A stretch of 5,222 nucleotides of DNA from Actinomycetota bacterium (GCA_013698195.1 JACCVK010000110.1:1-5222), one strand, 5' to 3'. Positions 1 through 5,222 are shown, counted from the stretch's first letter. Notes: generated by a model from the sequence alone, not told the origin. Translations and numbers: made by a program.

Positions 1-600
1 TCGCTCGAGCGGCATGCGGCGGTCGCAGAGGCGTACGTCCGCGGCGCCGAGCGCTTCGTGGCGGATGGAGGCAACGCGCACGACGTCTCTTCAGTCGCAA
101 GCTTCTTCGTCTCCCGGGTCGATACCGAGGCAGATCGCCGCCTCACCGAAGCGGGCCGCGAGGATCTCGCTGGAAAGCTCGGGATCGCGAACGCGAAGCT
201 CGCCTACCAGCAGTACCTCACAGTCTTCGGCGGCGGTCGCTGGCTGGCGCTCGCCGACGCCGGCGCCCGCCCGCAGCGCTGCTTGTGGGCTTCGACCTCG
301 ACGAAGAATCCCGCCTACCGAGACGTCATGTACGTCGAGGAGCTGATCGGCTCCGACACGGTCAACACGATGCCGCTCGAGACAGTCGCGGCGTTCCAGG
401 ATCACGGCGAGGTGCGCGGTCAGACGTTGCTCGAAGAGCTCGACGAAGCGAAGCACCTGCTCGACGACCTGGCGGCGGCGGGCGTCGACTACGACGACGT
501 CGTACAGACGCTCGAAGACGAGGGCGTAGAAAAGTTCGCCGACTCGTTCAGGGCGCTACTCGACGGGATCGACGCCAAGCGCAGCGCCCTCGTTGCGTAG
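1..600 (+). CDS. tal: Transaldolase, C-terminal part (5' end cut by the window edge)
   Basis: Transaldolase moves a dihydroxyacetone unit from sedoheptulose 7-phosphate to glyceraldehyde 3-phosphate in the cytosolic non-oxidative pentose phosphate pathway. The frame is open from base 1, and the 199 codons before the TAG at 598-600 match the C-terminal half of the long (about 360-370 residue) actinobacterial/plant-plastid type. Seen directly: SVASFFVSRVDTE (strand and phosphate-binding region), GKLGIANAKLAYQQY, then RCLWASTSTKNPAYRD, YVEELIGSDTVNTMP and a helical tail. The Schiff-base lysine of this family lies on an earlier barrel strand and should be upstream of the window, so it cannot be checked. 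A GTG at 58 is only an internal valine: family-like sequence (EAYVRGAERFV) continues before it. No frameshift is visible. padR follows after 34 nt with its own promoter, and I see no terminator hairpin between them. Confidence 0.95.
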   Translation, partial: SLERHAAVAEAYVRGAERFVADGGNAHDVSSVASFFVSRVDTEADRRLTEAGREDLAGKLGIANAKLAYQQYLTVFGGGRWLALADAGARPQRCLWASTSTKNPAYRDVMYVEELIGSDTVNTMPLETVAAFQDHGEVRGQTLLEELDEAKHLLDDLAAAGVDYDDVVQTLEDEGVEKFADSFRALLDGIDAKRSALVA

Positions 601-635
601 TTCCCAACATATGTAATTCACATATACTGAGGGCG
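600..635 (+). promoter_or_regulatory. Probable promoter of padR, likely leaderless
   Basis: TATACT at 623-628 is a strong -10 match. A start point 6-7 nt downstream would fall at or next to the GTG start codon at 635. The -35 position at 17-bp spacing (600-605, GTTCCC) is a poor match, as is common for regulated actinobacterial promoters. The only purine-rich stretch before the GTG (GAGGG, 629-633) is 1 nt away, too close for a Shine-Dalgarno, which fits a leaderless mRNA. Confidence 0.6.
609..625. promoter_or_regulatory. Perfect inverted repeat, probable PadR autoregulatory operator
   Basis: ATATGT (609-614), a 5-nt spacer AATTC, then ACATAT (620-625): perfect 6-bp arms in an AT-rich island between two GC-rich genes. 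PadR-family repressors are known to bind dyads of ATGT/ACAT half-sites, often in front of their own gene. The right arm overlaps the proposed -10 box, so occupancy should block RNA polymerase. The sequence is seen; the binding protein and autoregulation are inferred. Confidence 0.68.
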
Positions 636-1045
636 TGCACGGCCGGCGTCATCGCTCGCGCAATCGCCTGCGGCTCCCGGACGGGACCTGGGTGGTGCGC
701 GCCAGAGTGGAGCGCCTCGGGGAGCCGGCGCTGCTCGTGCTCCTGTCGGATGGTCCGACGCACGGCTACGAGCTGCTCGAGCGGCTCCCCGAGCTGCTCG
801 GCGAGGAGCGGGTCGATGTCGGGAACGTGTACCGCGCGCTGCGCTCGCTCGAAGACGAGGGTCTCGTCGTGTCGGAGTGGAGCGCCGACCTACCGGGCCC
901 GACGAAGCGCACGTACACGTTGACGGACGAAGGCCGCGCTGCCCTTGCGGCCTGGATCGATTCGCTTACTGCGCTTCGCGACGGCCTCGACAGCTTTGTC
1001 GAACGAGCTCGAATGAAGGGAGGTGACGATGTGCGGACGGCATAG
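635..1045 (+). CDS. PadR-family winged-helix transcriptional regulator
   Basis: A 136-residue cytosolic DNA-binding protein, probably a homodimeric repressor. The PadR winged helix spans about residues 23-98: RVERLGEPALLVLLSDGPTH then GYELLERL (first helices), the recognition-helix region VDVGNVYRALRSLEDEGLV (60-78), and the wing ending in KRTYTLTDEG (91-100). A short C-terminal helix (101-125, with AAWIDSL and LDSFVER) would be the dimerisation arm. Residues 1-20 are a basic His/Arg-rich tail before the domain. The GTG at 635 is chosen because it sits just after the -10 box; a later GTG at 692 would remove only the basic tail and remains possible. The 3' end overlaps the next gene by 17 nt, so the two are probably co-translated. 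The ligand and targets are unknown; the dyad upstream suggests it represses itself. Confidence 0.92.
   Translation: MHGRRHRSRNRLRLPDGTWVVRARVERLGEPALLVLLSDGPTHGYELLERLPELLGEERVDVGNVYRALRSLEDEGLVVSEWSADLPGPTKRTYTLTDEGRAALAAWIDSLTALRDGLDSFVERARMKGGDDVRTA
1016..1026 (+). promoter_or_regulatory. Strong Shine-Dalgarno for the small coiled-coil gene
   Basis: AAGGGAGGTGA inside the 3' end of padR; the GGAGG core ends 5 nt before ATG 1029. It is the best ribosome binding site in the window and fixes the start of the overlapping small gene. Confidence 0.82.
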
Positions 1046-1226
1046 ACACCGTAGGCGAGGGTGGCGCGCTCCGAGCCGCGAGGATCTCCAGCGCGCGCTC
1101 GAGGAGCGTCAGAAGGATCTCGAGCAGGAGATCGCCGACATCCATGACTTGCTTCGTCGAGTCCGAGACGATGGCGCCGTCGAAAGCGGCGGCGGAACGA
1201 CGAGCGAGCCGGCGCCGGTGGTCTGA
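1029..1226 (+). CDS. Small Cys/His-rich coiled-coil protein, PadR partner (unknown function)
   Basis: A 65-residue soluble protein that I cannot assign to a named family with certainty. It starts MCGRHRH followed by a basic run RRRGW, giving a C-x2-H-x-H cluster (C2, H5, H7) that could bind a metal or heme. Residues 16-48 form an amphipathic charged helix with hydrophobics spaced 3-4 apart (L24, L31, I35, I38, L42, V45), a good short coiled coil. Residues 49-65 are a flexible Gly/Ser/Pro tail. ATG 1029 is preferred over an in-frame GTG at 1023 because AAGGGAGGTGA (1016-1026), a near-ideal Shine-Dalgarno, precedes it at the right distance. The start lies within the last codons of padR, so expression is tied to the repressor. 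It may sense a metal or modulate PadR, but this is inference from position. DUF5320-like small proteins are an alternative family to test. Confidence 0.78.
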   Translation: MCGRHRHRRRGWRAPSREDLQRALEERQKDLEQEIADIHDLLRRVRDDGAVESGGGTTSEPAPVV

Positions 1227-1275
1227 GGATCATCCTTGCGCCACTGAGCCAGACGCTTCCTGCGCCCACATACGG

Positions 1276-1303
1276 GTAGGGGCGAGGGTTTCCTCGCCCC
1301 TAC
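1276..1303. terminator. Bidirectional hairpin terminator between convergent genes
   Basis: A perfect 12-bp stem (1276-1287 pairing with 1292-1303) closed by a GTTT loop. It lies 49 nt after the small coiled-coil gene and includes the stop codon of hisN (1300-1302 on the - strand), so it can serve both converging transcripts. Neither side has a run of T, so it resembles the U-less hairpins common in high-GC actinobacteria rather than a classical intrinsic terminator. The stem itself is certain; the termination role is inferred from its position. Confidence 0.75.
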
Positions 1304-2043
1304 TTGGCGACCTGCTCTGCGAGTGCGGCGACGAGCTCGTCGTGCAGGAGGCCGTTCGAGGAGACGGCGGTCCCTGAGTCGATGCGGGTCCGGCCGTGCA
1401 CGTCGGTGAGCCGCCCGCCCGCCTCCTCGACGATCACCTGCACCGCCGCGACGTCCCACGCGCTCACACCGATCGCGTCGAGCGCGCCGTCGACCGCGCC
1501 CTCGGCGACGAGCATGTGCGCCCAGAAATCACCGATCCCGCGCACGTGCCACGCGCGGGTGGCCAGCTCCGGAAGCTGCCGATCGAGCGGGAAGGATAGG
1601 ACGGAGTCCTCGATGCGCGCGACGGAGGAGACGTGAATCCGTTCCGCCTCCGTGTAGGCGCCTCCAGTGCGCTCGGCCCACCAGCGTCGGGAGAGTGCCG
1701 GCGCGGAAACGACTCCGACCTGAACGCTCCCTTCCTCCTCCAGCGCGATCAGCGTCGCCCAGATCGGCACTCCCCGCGCGTAGTTCTTCGTCCCGTCGAT
1801 GGGATCGACGATCCACCGCCGCGAGGCTTCTCCCTCGGCCCCGTACTCCTCCCCGAGAATCGCGTCCCCGGGGCGGGCATGCGCGAGCAATCTCCGCACT
1901 TCGGTCTCGACGGCGCGATCCGCCTCGGTCACGGGAGTCAGATCGGGCTTCGTCTCGACCGCGAGCCCGGTGCGGAAGCCAGGTAGCGAGATCGCATCCG
2001 CGGCGTCCGCGAGAGCGAGGGCGAGCTCGAGGTCGGGGCTCAT
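1300..2043 (-). CDS. hisN: Histidinol-phosphatase, inositol monophosphatase family
   Basis: A 247-residue Mg-dependent phosphatase, probably converting L-histidinol phosphate to L-histidinol, the penultimate part of histidine biosynthesis, in the cytosol. All metal-site motifs of the inositol monophosphatase superfamily are intact: ILGEEYG (E65), WIVDPIDGTKNYARGVP (D80 and D83, with T85) and SAWDVAAVQVIVEEAGG (D197). TPVTEADRAVE near residues 36-46, and VVSAPALSRRWWAERTGGAY (111-130) in the middle, are typical of the HisN subgroup as I recall it, more than of suhB/IMPase or CysQ. Length is normal. ATG 2043 gives the expected N terminus; a weak AGGG lies 9 nt upstream. It follows the secreted-protein gene by 19 nt and may be co-transcribed. 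General inositol-phosphate phosphatase activity is the main alternative. Confidence 0.86.
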   Translation of the reverse strand: MSPDLELALALADAADAISLPGFRTGLAVETKPDLTPVTEADRAVETEVRRLLAHARPGDAILGEEYGAEGEASRRWIVDPIDGTKNYARGVPIWATLIALEEEGSVQVGVVSAPALSRRWWAERTGGAYTEAERIHVSSVARIEDSVLSFPLDRQLPELATRAWHVRGIGDFWAHMLVAEGAVDGALDAIGVSAWDVAAVQVIVEEAGGRLTDVHGRTRIDSGTAVSSNGLLHDELVAALAEQVAK

Positions 2044-2050
2044 TGCCCGC

Positions 2051-2064
2051 GACCCTAGAGGGTC
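2051..2064 (-). repeat. Small hairpin over the hisN ribosome-binding region
   Basis: On the - strand GACCC, TCTA loop, GGGTC: a 5-bp perfect stem in the 19-nt gap between the stop of the secreted-protein gene (2063-2065) and hisN (start 2043). The downstream arm contains AGGG, the only Shine-Dalgarno-like stretch at a workable distance (9 nt) from the hisN ATG. The hairpin could make hisN translation depend on ribosomes finishing the upstream gene. It is short and may be chance. Confidence 0.35.
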
Positions 2065-3715
2065 AGCGAGATGCGACCCGGAACTTCGGGCGGACGACGC
2101 GCACGGCTGCGGGCGTCGACCACGTCATACCCGGCGTCCCCACCTGGGCAGCGTTGAGGCCGCGCACCCGGTAGTACCAGAGACCCGGGCTGATGTTGAG
2201 CAGACTCGCTGTCGCGAGTGTCTCGCGCTTGCCCACCGTGCGCCATGGATACGTCGTTCTCGACCACTGCACTTCGTAGCTGGTCGCGCCGACGACCGGT
2301 TGCCAGGTTACGAGCGGCGTCGAGTAGACGACCGGCCGGCTTCCGGCGATCGCGAGCAGGCGACCCTTGGGAGTCAGGCCTGAGACGTACGGCGTGCGGG
2401 AGGCGGTGATTGCCGGCTTCGAAAGCTTGGCGAAGGTGGACACACGCCCTGCCTCGCACGCGTCCTGGGGCAGGTCGACGTCCACGTACTGGAAGGCGCC
2501 ACTATCCGTGACGGAGATACCCACGGGTACGACGGTCCAGAAGTATCGGGTGGTCTTCGCGTCCACGTCGGGGAGATCGACTCGTACACTGCTCGACTCG
2601 TCCGTCTTGGACTCGTTCGACGTCAGCTCAGTGCCGTCCGCGCTGACCGTCTTCGCGCCTTCGTCATCTCCGCTCGCAAGCACGCCGATCGTCGCCAGAT
2701 CGATCGCCTCGGTGCTGGTGGGCAGCGTGAGTGGGCCGCTCGTCCGCGGCGCGAACGCCGGGCCGCCGAAGACGGAGCCGCGGAAGACGACGTTGACGCA
2801 ATCTCGGTCGGTGAACGCGTACACGCGGAAGAGAGGCCACTCCGTCCCGTTGAGGTCGTCCGCCCCTGAGAAGGTCAACGCCGGCATCAGCTGATGGGCC
2901 GCGTCGCGCCAGCCCGTGCTGACGACATCGGAGACAGCCACGCGTGGGACGAGCGGTCCGGAGGTGAGCGAGGGGTTCGTTGTCGCATACACGGGGCTCC
3001 ACGGCCCGTAGGAGACGGCGGGCAACCCATTCGGGATCTCGCCGAGCACGTGGCGAACCGCACGCACGCGCCAGCGAACGGTGGAGTACCAGTTCGGGTC
3101 GTCGTGGAAGATGTAGAGCTCACGCTGGTCGGCGACGTTCGTGTGTGTCGAGAACGTCTTGCGGATGTCCGTGTACCAGACCTGGTACGAGGTCGCGCCA
3201 TCGACCGGCTTCCAGCGAACCAAGCCCGGACGCGCAGCCATCGGGACCGGCAGCTCTTCCCAGCGCATGTTGAAGCCGAATGGCTTGCTCCATGCCGACG
3301 GGCCGCGGCCGGTGACGGCGCGGACGTGCGCGTAGAGCGCGTACGGCTTGCCCGTGAACCACGGGAGGGTCAGGCTGATCGACGCTGCCGGGATGTTGAG
3401 CTTGTTCCCTCCACAGATTCGGCCGGCGTTCGTTCCGCTCGACACGTTCGACCACACGACCGTTCCGTCCTGGAACGAGCGGCTCGTCGCGAGCTGGAGC
3501 TCGTAGCACATCGCGCCGCGTACCGGATTCCACGCGAAGGCGGGGGTACGGGGGAACGTGTGCGAGGCCGATTCGTTCGGGCGGAGGAGGAAGCCGTGGA
3601 CGTTCTTCGGCGCGCTCCCGACTGCGGCGCTGCCACCGGCTGCCGCTGCCGCGGCGAACGCGGTCGCAAAAAGGGCAAGGATGGTGATCAGGCGGGCCGC
3701 GCGCATCGCCTTCAT
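2063..3715 (-). CDS. Secreted multi-module fibronectin-III-like protein, function unknown
   Basis: A 550-residue exported protein with no enzyme motif I recognise. Residues 1-27 are a signal peptide: R5 and R8, a hydrophobic core from L9 to about A20, then an alanine-rich stretch with likely cleavage near 26-36. The mature part has beta-rich, fibronectin-III-like modules at about 55-150, 157-245 and 435-542. Each carries the signature W-x-PV-x-GA-x2-Y (from W62, W168 and W471), and the first two share a YxxVRAV/RWRVRAV strand followed by a WS motif. A longer, divergent stretch (about 253-430) includes an acidic Ser/Thr-rich loop (347-377). Four cysteines (70, 101, 306, 420) could pair outside the cell. 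There is no sortase signal or C-terminal membrane anchor, so it is probably released or bound to the envelope by contacts. ATG 3715 is the first possible start in the frame but has no good Shine-Dalgarno. Confidence 0.82.
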   Translation of the reverse strand: MKAMRAARLITILALFATAFAAAAAAGGSAAVGSAPKNVHGFLLRPNESASHTFPRTPAFAWNPVRGAMCYELQLATSRSFQDGTVVWSNVSSGTNAGRICGGNKLNIPAASISLTLPWFTGKPYALYAHVRAVTGRGPSAWSKPFGFNMRWEELPVPMAARPGLVRWKPVDGATSYQVWYTDIRKTFSTHTNVADQRELYIFHDDPNWYSTVRWRVRAVRHVLGEIPNGLPAVSYGPWSPVYATTNPSLTSGPLVPRVAVSDVVSTGWRDAAHQLMPALTFSGADDLNGTEWPLFRVYAFTDRDCVNVVFRGSVFGGPAFAPRTSGPLTLPTSTEAIDLATIGVLASGDDEGAKTVSADGTELTSNESKTDESSSVRVDLPDVDAKTTRYFWTVVPVGISVTDSGAFQYVDVDLPQDACEAGRVSTFAKLSKPAITASRTPYVSGLTPKGRLLAIAGSRPVVYSTPLVTWQPVVGATSYEVQWSRTTYPWRTVGKRETLATASLLNISPGLWYYRVRGLNAAQVGTPGMTWSTPAAVRVVRPKFRVASR

Positions 3716-3733
3716 ATGTCGGCAGGCAACTCG

Positions 3734-3771
3734 GCACGGCCCTCCCTCCGATGGGGGATGCCCGCCCGTGC
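3734..3771 (-). other. GC-rich intergenic dyad before the secreted-protein gene
   Basis: The 80-nt gap between the small membrane-protein gene and the secreted-protein gene contains GCACGG (3734-3739) pairing with CCGTGC (3766-3771), with a weaker inner stem around 3745-3757. No T run follows on the - strand. It might be a weak terminator or leader structure. I see no convincing -10/-35 for the - strand in this gap. Confidence 0.25.
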
Positions 3772-3795
3772 AGACCCGGTTGCTACCTGTTGTTG

Positions 3796-3930
3796 CTAGT
3801 CGAGCTGGAGGTACAGGATCGCGACCACGAACGTGCCTGCGAAGAGGAGCCAGAAGAGACCGAACAGGGCCCAGCCGAAGCGAAGGTTCCTGCGCTCGAG
3901 GTCGTTGTTGCTCAGAGGGTCCGTGCTCAT
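3796..3930 (-). CDS. 44-residue single-pass membrane protein coupled to ctaB
   Basis: A 44-residue protein beginning MSTDPLSNNDLERRNLRFGW, followed by one hydrophobic helix (about residues 19-41, rich in Phe, Leu and Trp) and ending in LQLD. By the positive-inside rule the charged N-terminal segment (R13, R14, R17) should face the cytoplasm. Its ATG overlaps the ctaB TGA as ATGA (3930-3927), a classic translational-coupling junction, and there is no separate Shine-Dalgarno. That junction is the main evidence that it is a gene. The frame also stays open far upstream inside ctaB, but that part is arginine-rich shadow sequence; only this tail looks like protein. Its position suggests a small accessory subunit or assembly factor of the heme-copper oxidase or of heme O synthase. 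This is inference, and I recognise no named family. Confidence 0.8.
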   Translation of the reverse strand: MSTDPLSNNDLERRNLRFGWALFGLFWLLFAGTFVVAILYLQLD

Positions 3931-5165
3931 GTGAGAAGCGGGTCGATCGCGGCCGCGGCGAACAGCAGCGCGAGATAGGCGAGAGAGTAGTGGAACAGGA
4001 TCAGGGCCCGCGCGCGTGTCAGATCTCGGCGTAGCAGCACGGCGAGGCCGACGAAGATCGCCCCGAGCACTGCCGCCGCAGCTGTGTAAAAGGGGCCGAG
4101 CCACGGTCCGACGAGGAGCGTGAACGCGACGAGGGCGACCGAGTAGACGACGATCTGGCGCGCGGTCTCGCGGTCGCCCCGTACGACCGGCAGCATCGGG
4201 ATCCCGGCGGCTGCGTAGGCGCGCTTGATCATCAGCGCCAGAGCCCAGAAGTGCGGAGGCGTCCACAGGAAGACGATGAGGAAGAGCCAGAGCGCGGGAA
4301 GCGCCAGGCTTCCGGTCGCGGCGGCGTAGCCGACGAGCGGCGGCACCGCTCCCGCCGCGCCGCCGATGACGATGTTCTGCGGCGTCGAGCGTTTGAGCCA
4401 GCGTGTGTAGACGAGGACGTAGAACGCGTTTCCGACCAGGGCGAGCACCGCGGTGAGCAGGTTCACCGTGGATGAGAGCACGACGAACGACAGTGCCGAC
4501 AATGCGAGCCCGAACTCGAGTGCCTGGCCGGGGGAGACGCGGCCGGATGCGACAGGGCGCTGCTCGGTTCTGCTGCCCATGAGCGCATCGATGTCCCGGT
4601 CGAGCAGATGGTTCAGCGCCGACGCGCCTCCGCATGCGAACGCGAGGCCGGTCATCGCGAGGGCGAAGAGGCGAAGCGATGGCACGCCCTGCGCTCCGAC
4701 GAACATGCCGGCCGCCCCGGTGACGAGGAGGAGGGACATGATGCGCGGCTTCGTCAGCGTCAGGTAGTCGCGCGCCGAGGCAAACGGCGCCGGGGCACCT
4801 CTCCACGCGGCAGCGGTGGTGAGCAGTGAGGCGCCAAGCGCGGCCCCAGCGCCGCCGACGTGGAGCGCGACTGCCCAGGAGGCGCTTCCGCTCCAGGCCA
4901 CCACGCCGCCGAGCGCGATCGCGAGCAGGAAGAGCGCAAGTGTTACACCCGCACGAGCGAGGAGCCAGGAGTACGCGAAGCGCGCTGCGAGGACGTTCAC
5001 GATGAGCGCCGGCAGTACCAGGCCGGCCAGGCCCCAGTGCGCCGCGCCAAGCTCGAGGACGGCACTCGCGACGACGACCCCCGTGCCGAACGTCCCCGCG
5101 AGCGCAGACAGGCGAAGCAGCGGTCCGGGAATCTCAGGTGAGCTATCGAAAGCCATCGCCTTCAC
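3927..5165 (-). CDS. ctaB: Protoheme IX farnesyltransferase (heme O synthase) with N-terminal membrane extension
   Basis: An integral membrane prenyltransferase that joins farnesyl diphosphate to heme B to make heme O, the precursor of heme A or the cofactor of heme-copper oxidases. Residues 133-412 are a complete UbiA/CtaB core (usual length about 280-300). It has DYLTLTKPRIM at the start, the Mg/diphosphate motif NHLLDRDID (N185, D189, D193), YTRWLKRSTPQNIVIGGAAG (253-272), WTPPHFWALALMIKRAY (301-317) and GIPMLPVVRG (321-330). About nine hydrophobic helices are visible. Residues 1-125 are extra: four further hydrophobic helices (about 17-37, 44-62, 70-91, 97-120) with histidines at 43 and 102, resembling one half of a CtaA-type heme A synthase. 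The start is GTG 5165 or ATG 5156; neither has a clear Shine-Dalgarno. The 3' end overlaps the next small gene by 4 nt. Confidence 0.95.
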   Translation of the reverse strand: MKAMAFDSSPEIPGPLLRLSALAGTFGTGVVVASAVLELGAAHWGLAGLVLPALIVNVLAARFAYSWLLARAGVTLALFLLAIALGGVVAWSGSASWAVALHVGGAGAALGASLLTTAAAWRGAPAPFASARDYLTLTKPRIMSLLLVTGAAGMFVGAQGVPSLRLFALAMTGLAFACGGASALNHLLDRDIDALMGSRTEQRPVASGRVSPGQALEFGLALSALSFVVLSSTVNLLTAVLALVGNAFYVLVYTRWLKRSTPQNIVIGGAAGAVPPLVGYAAATGSLALPALWLFLIVFLWTPPHFWALALMIKRAYAAAGIPMLPVVRGDRETARQIVVYSVALVAFTLLVGPWLGPFYTAAAAVLGAIFVGLAVLLRRDLTRARALILFHYSLAYLALLFAAAAIDPLLT

Positions 5166-5181
5166 GCAATCTTCGCCGGAG

Positions 5182-5208
5182 ATCGTAGAGCGGTCGGGCG
5201 CTCGTCAC
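5182..5208 (-). promoter_or_regulatory. Possible weak promoter upstream of ctaB
   Basis: On the - strand GTGACG (5208-5203) and TACGAT (5187-5182) are separated by 15 bp, 16 nt before the GTG start. Spacing is short and both boxes are imperfect. The remaining bases to the window end hold no complete gene I can support. Confidence 0.25.
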
Positions 5209-5222
5209 ATACGGCACCCGGT

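Noticed and set aside
58..60. GTG as the start of the transaldolase
   Set aside because: Transaldolase-like sequence continues upstream to base 1, and the Schiff-base lysine region would be missing, so the gene is simply cut by the window edge.
285..923. A + strand frame spanning the tal end and padR
   Set aside because: Arginine-rich, crosses two clear genes and their promoter gap, and has no family resemblance.
1144..1377. Short + strand frame running through the terminator into the hisN 3' end
   Set aside because: Crosses the hairpin and overlaps two well-supported genes; no ribosome binding site and no recognisable content.
3120..3737. A - strand frame starting at GTG 3737 after a good GGAGGG stretch
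   Set aside because: Despite the strong Shine-Dalgarno-like sequence, the product is Arg/Pro-rich without motifs and overlaps the signal-peptide-bearing secreted protein in another frame.
2894..3799. A 301-codon open frame on the + strand opposite the secreted-protein gene
   Set aside because: Arg/Ala/Glu-rich with no domain and no hydrophobic pattern. The opposite strand has a signal peptide and repeated modules, so this is an antisense shadow of high GC content.
3931..4806. A long - strand frame inside ctaB that runs into the 44-residue protein
   Set aside because: The upstream portion is Arg/Pro/Ala-rich shadow sequence in another frame of ctaB. Only the last 44 codons look like a protein, and they have their own ATG at the ctaB stop.

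Overview
The window is about 5.2 kb of GC-rich bacterial chromosome with tightly packed genes. Third-position G/C bias, GTG starts, a transaldolase of the long actinobacterial kind and an apparently leaderless regulator gene all suggest a high-GC actinobacterium. A deep lineage such as Thermoleophilia/Gaiellales is my guess; the sequence alone cannot fix it. I saw no mobile element, tRNA, rRNA or CRISPR array.

Layout. The left third reads on the + strand: the 3' half of a transaldolase gene (1-600, start outside the window), then a PadR-family repressor gene (635-1045) overlapping a 65-codon gene for a Cys/His-tipped coiled-coil protein (1029-1226). The 34-nt gap before padR holds a perfect inverted repeat overlapping a TATACT -10 box. 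This box lies 6 nt before the GTG start, so the design looks autoregulated and leaderless. A perfect 12-bp hairpin (1276-1303) separates this group from the rest.

The right two thirds read on the - strand, so in transcription order from the right edge: ctaB (5165-3927, heme O synthase with an extra N-terminal four-helix membrane domain), a 44-residue single-pass membrane protein joined to ctaB by an ATGA overlap (3930-3796), a secreted 550-residue protein with fibronectin-III-like modules (3715-2063), and hisN (2043-1300, inositol-monophosphatase-family histidinol-phosphatase) 19 nt after it.

Function. ctaB and the small membrane protein belong with the biogenesis of the aerobic heme-copper oxidase. 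Transaldolase is non-oxidative pentose-phosphate metabolism, and hisN is histidine biosynthesis. The secreted protein and the PadR/coiled-coil pair have no known targets. Proximity of tal to ctaB is also seen in other actinobacteria (in M. tuberculosis tal-tkt lie beside ctaB), but here 3.3 kb of other genes lies between them and they point toward each other. The most interesting items are the PadR/small-protein pair with its operator, the ctaB-coupled membrane microprotein, and the CtaA-like N-terminal extension of CtaB. None is proven to be a new system.
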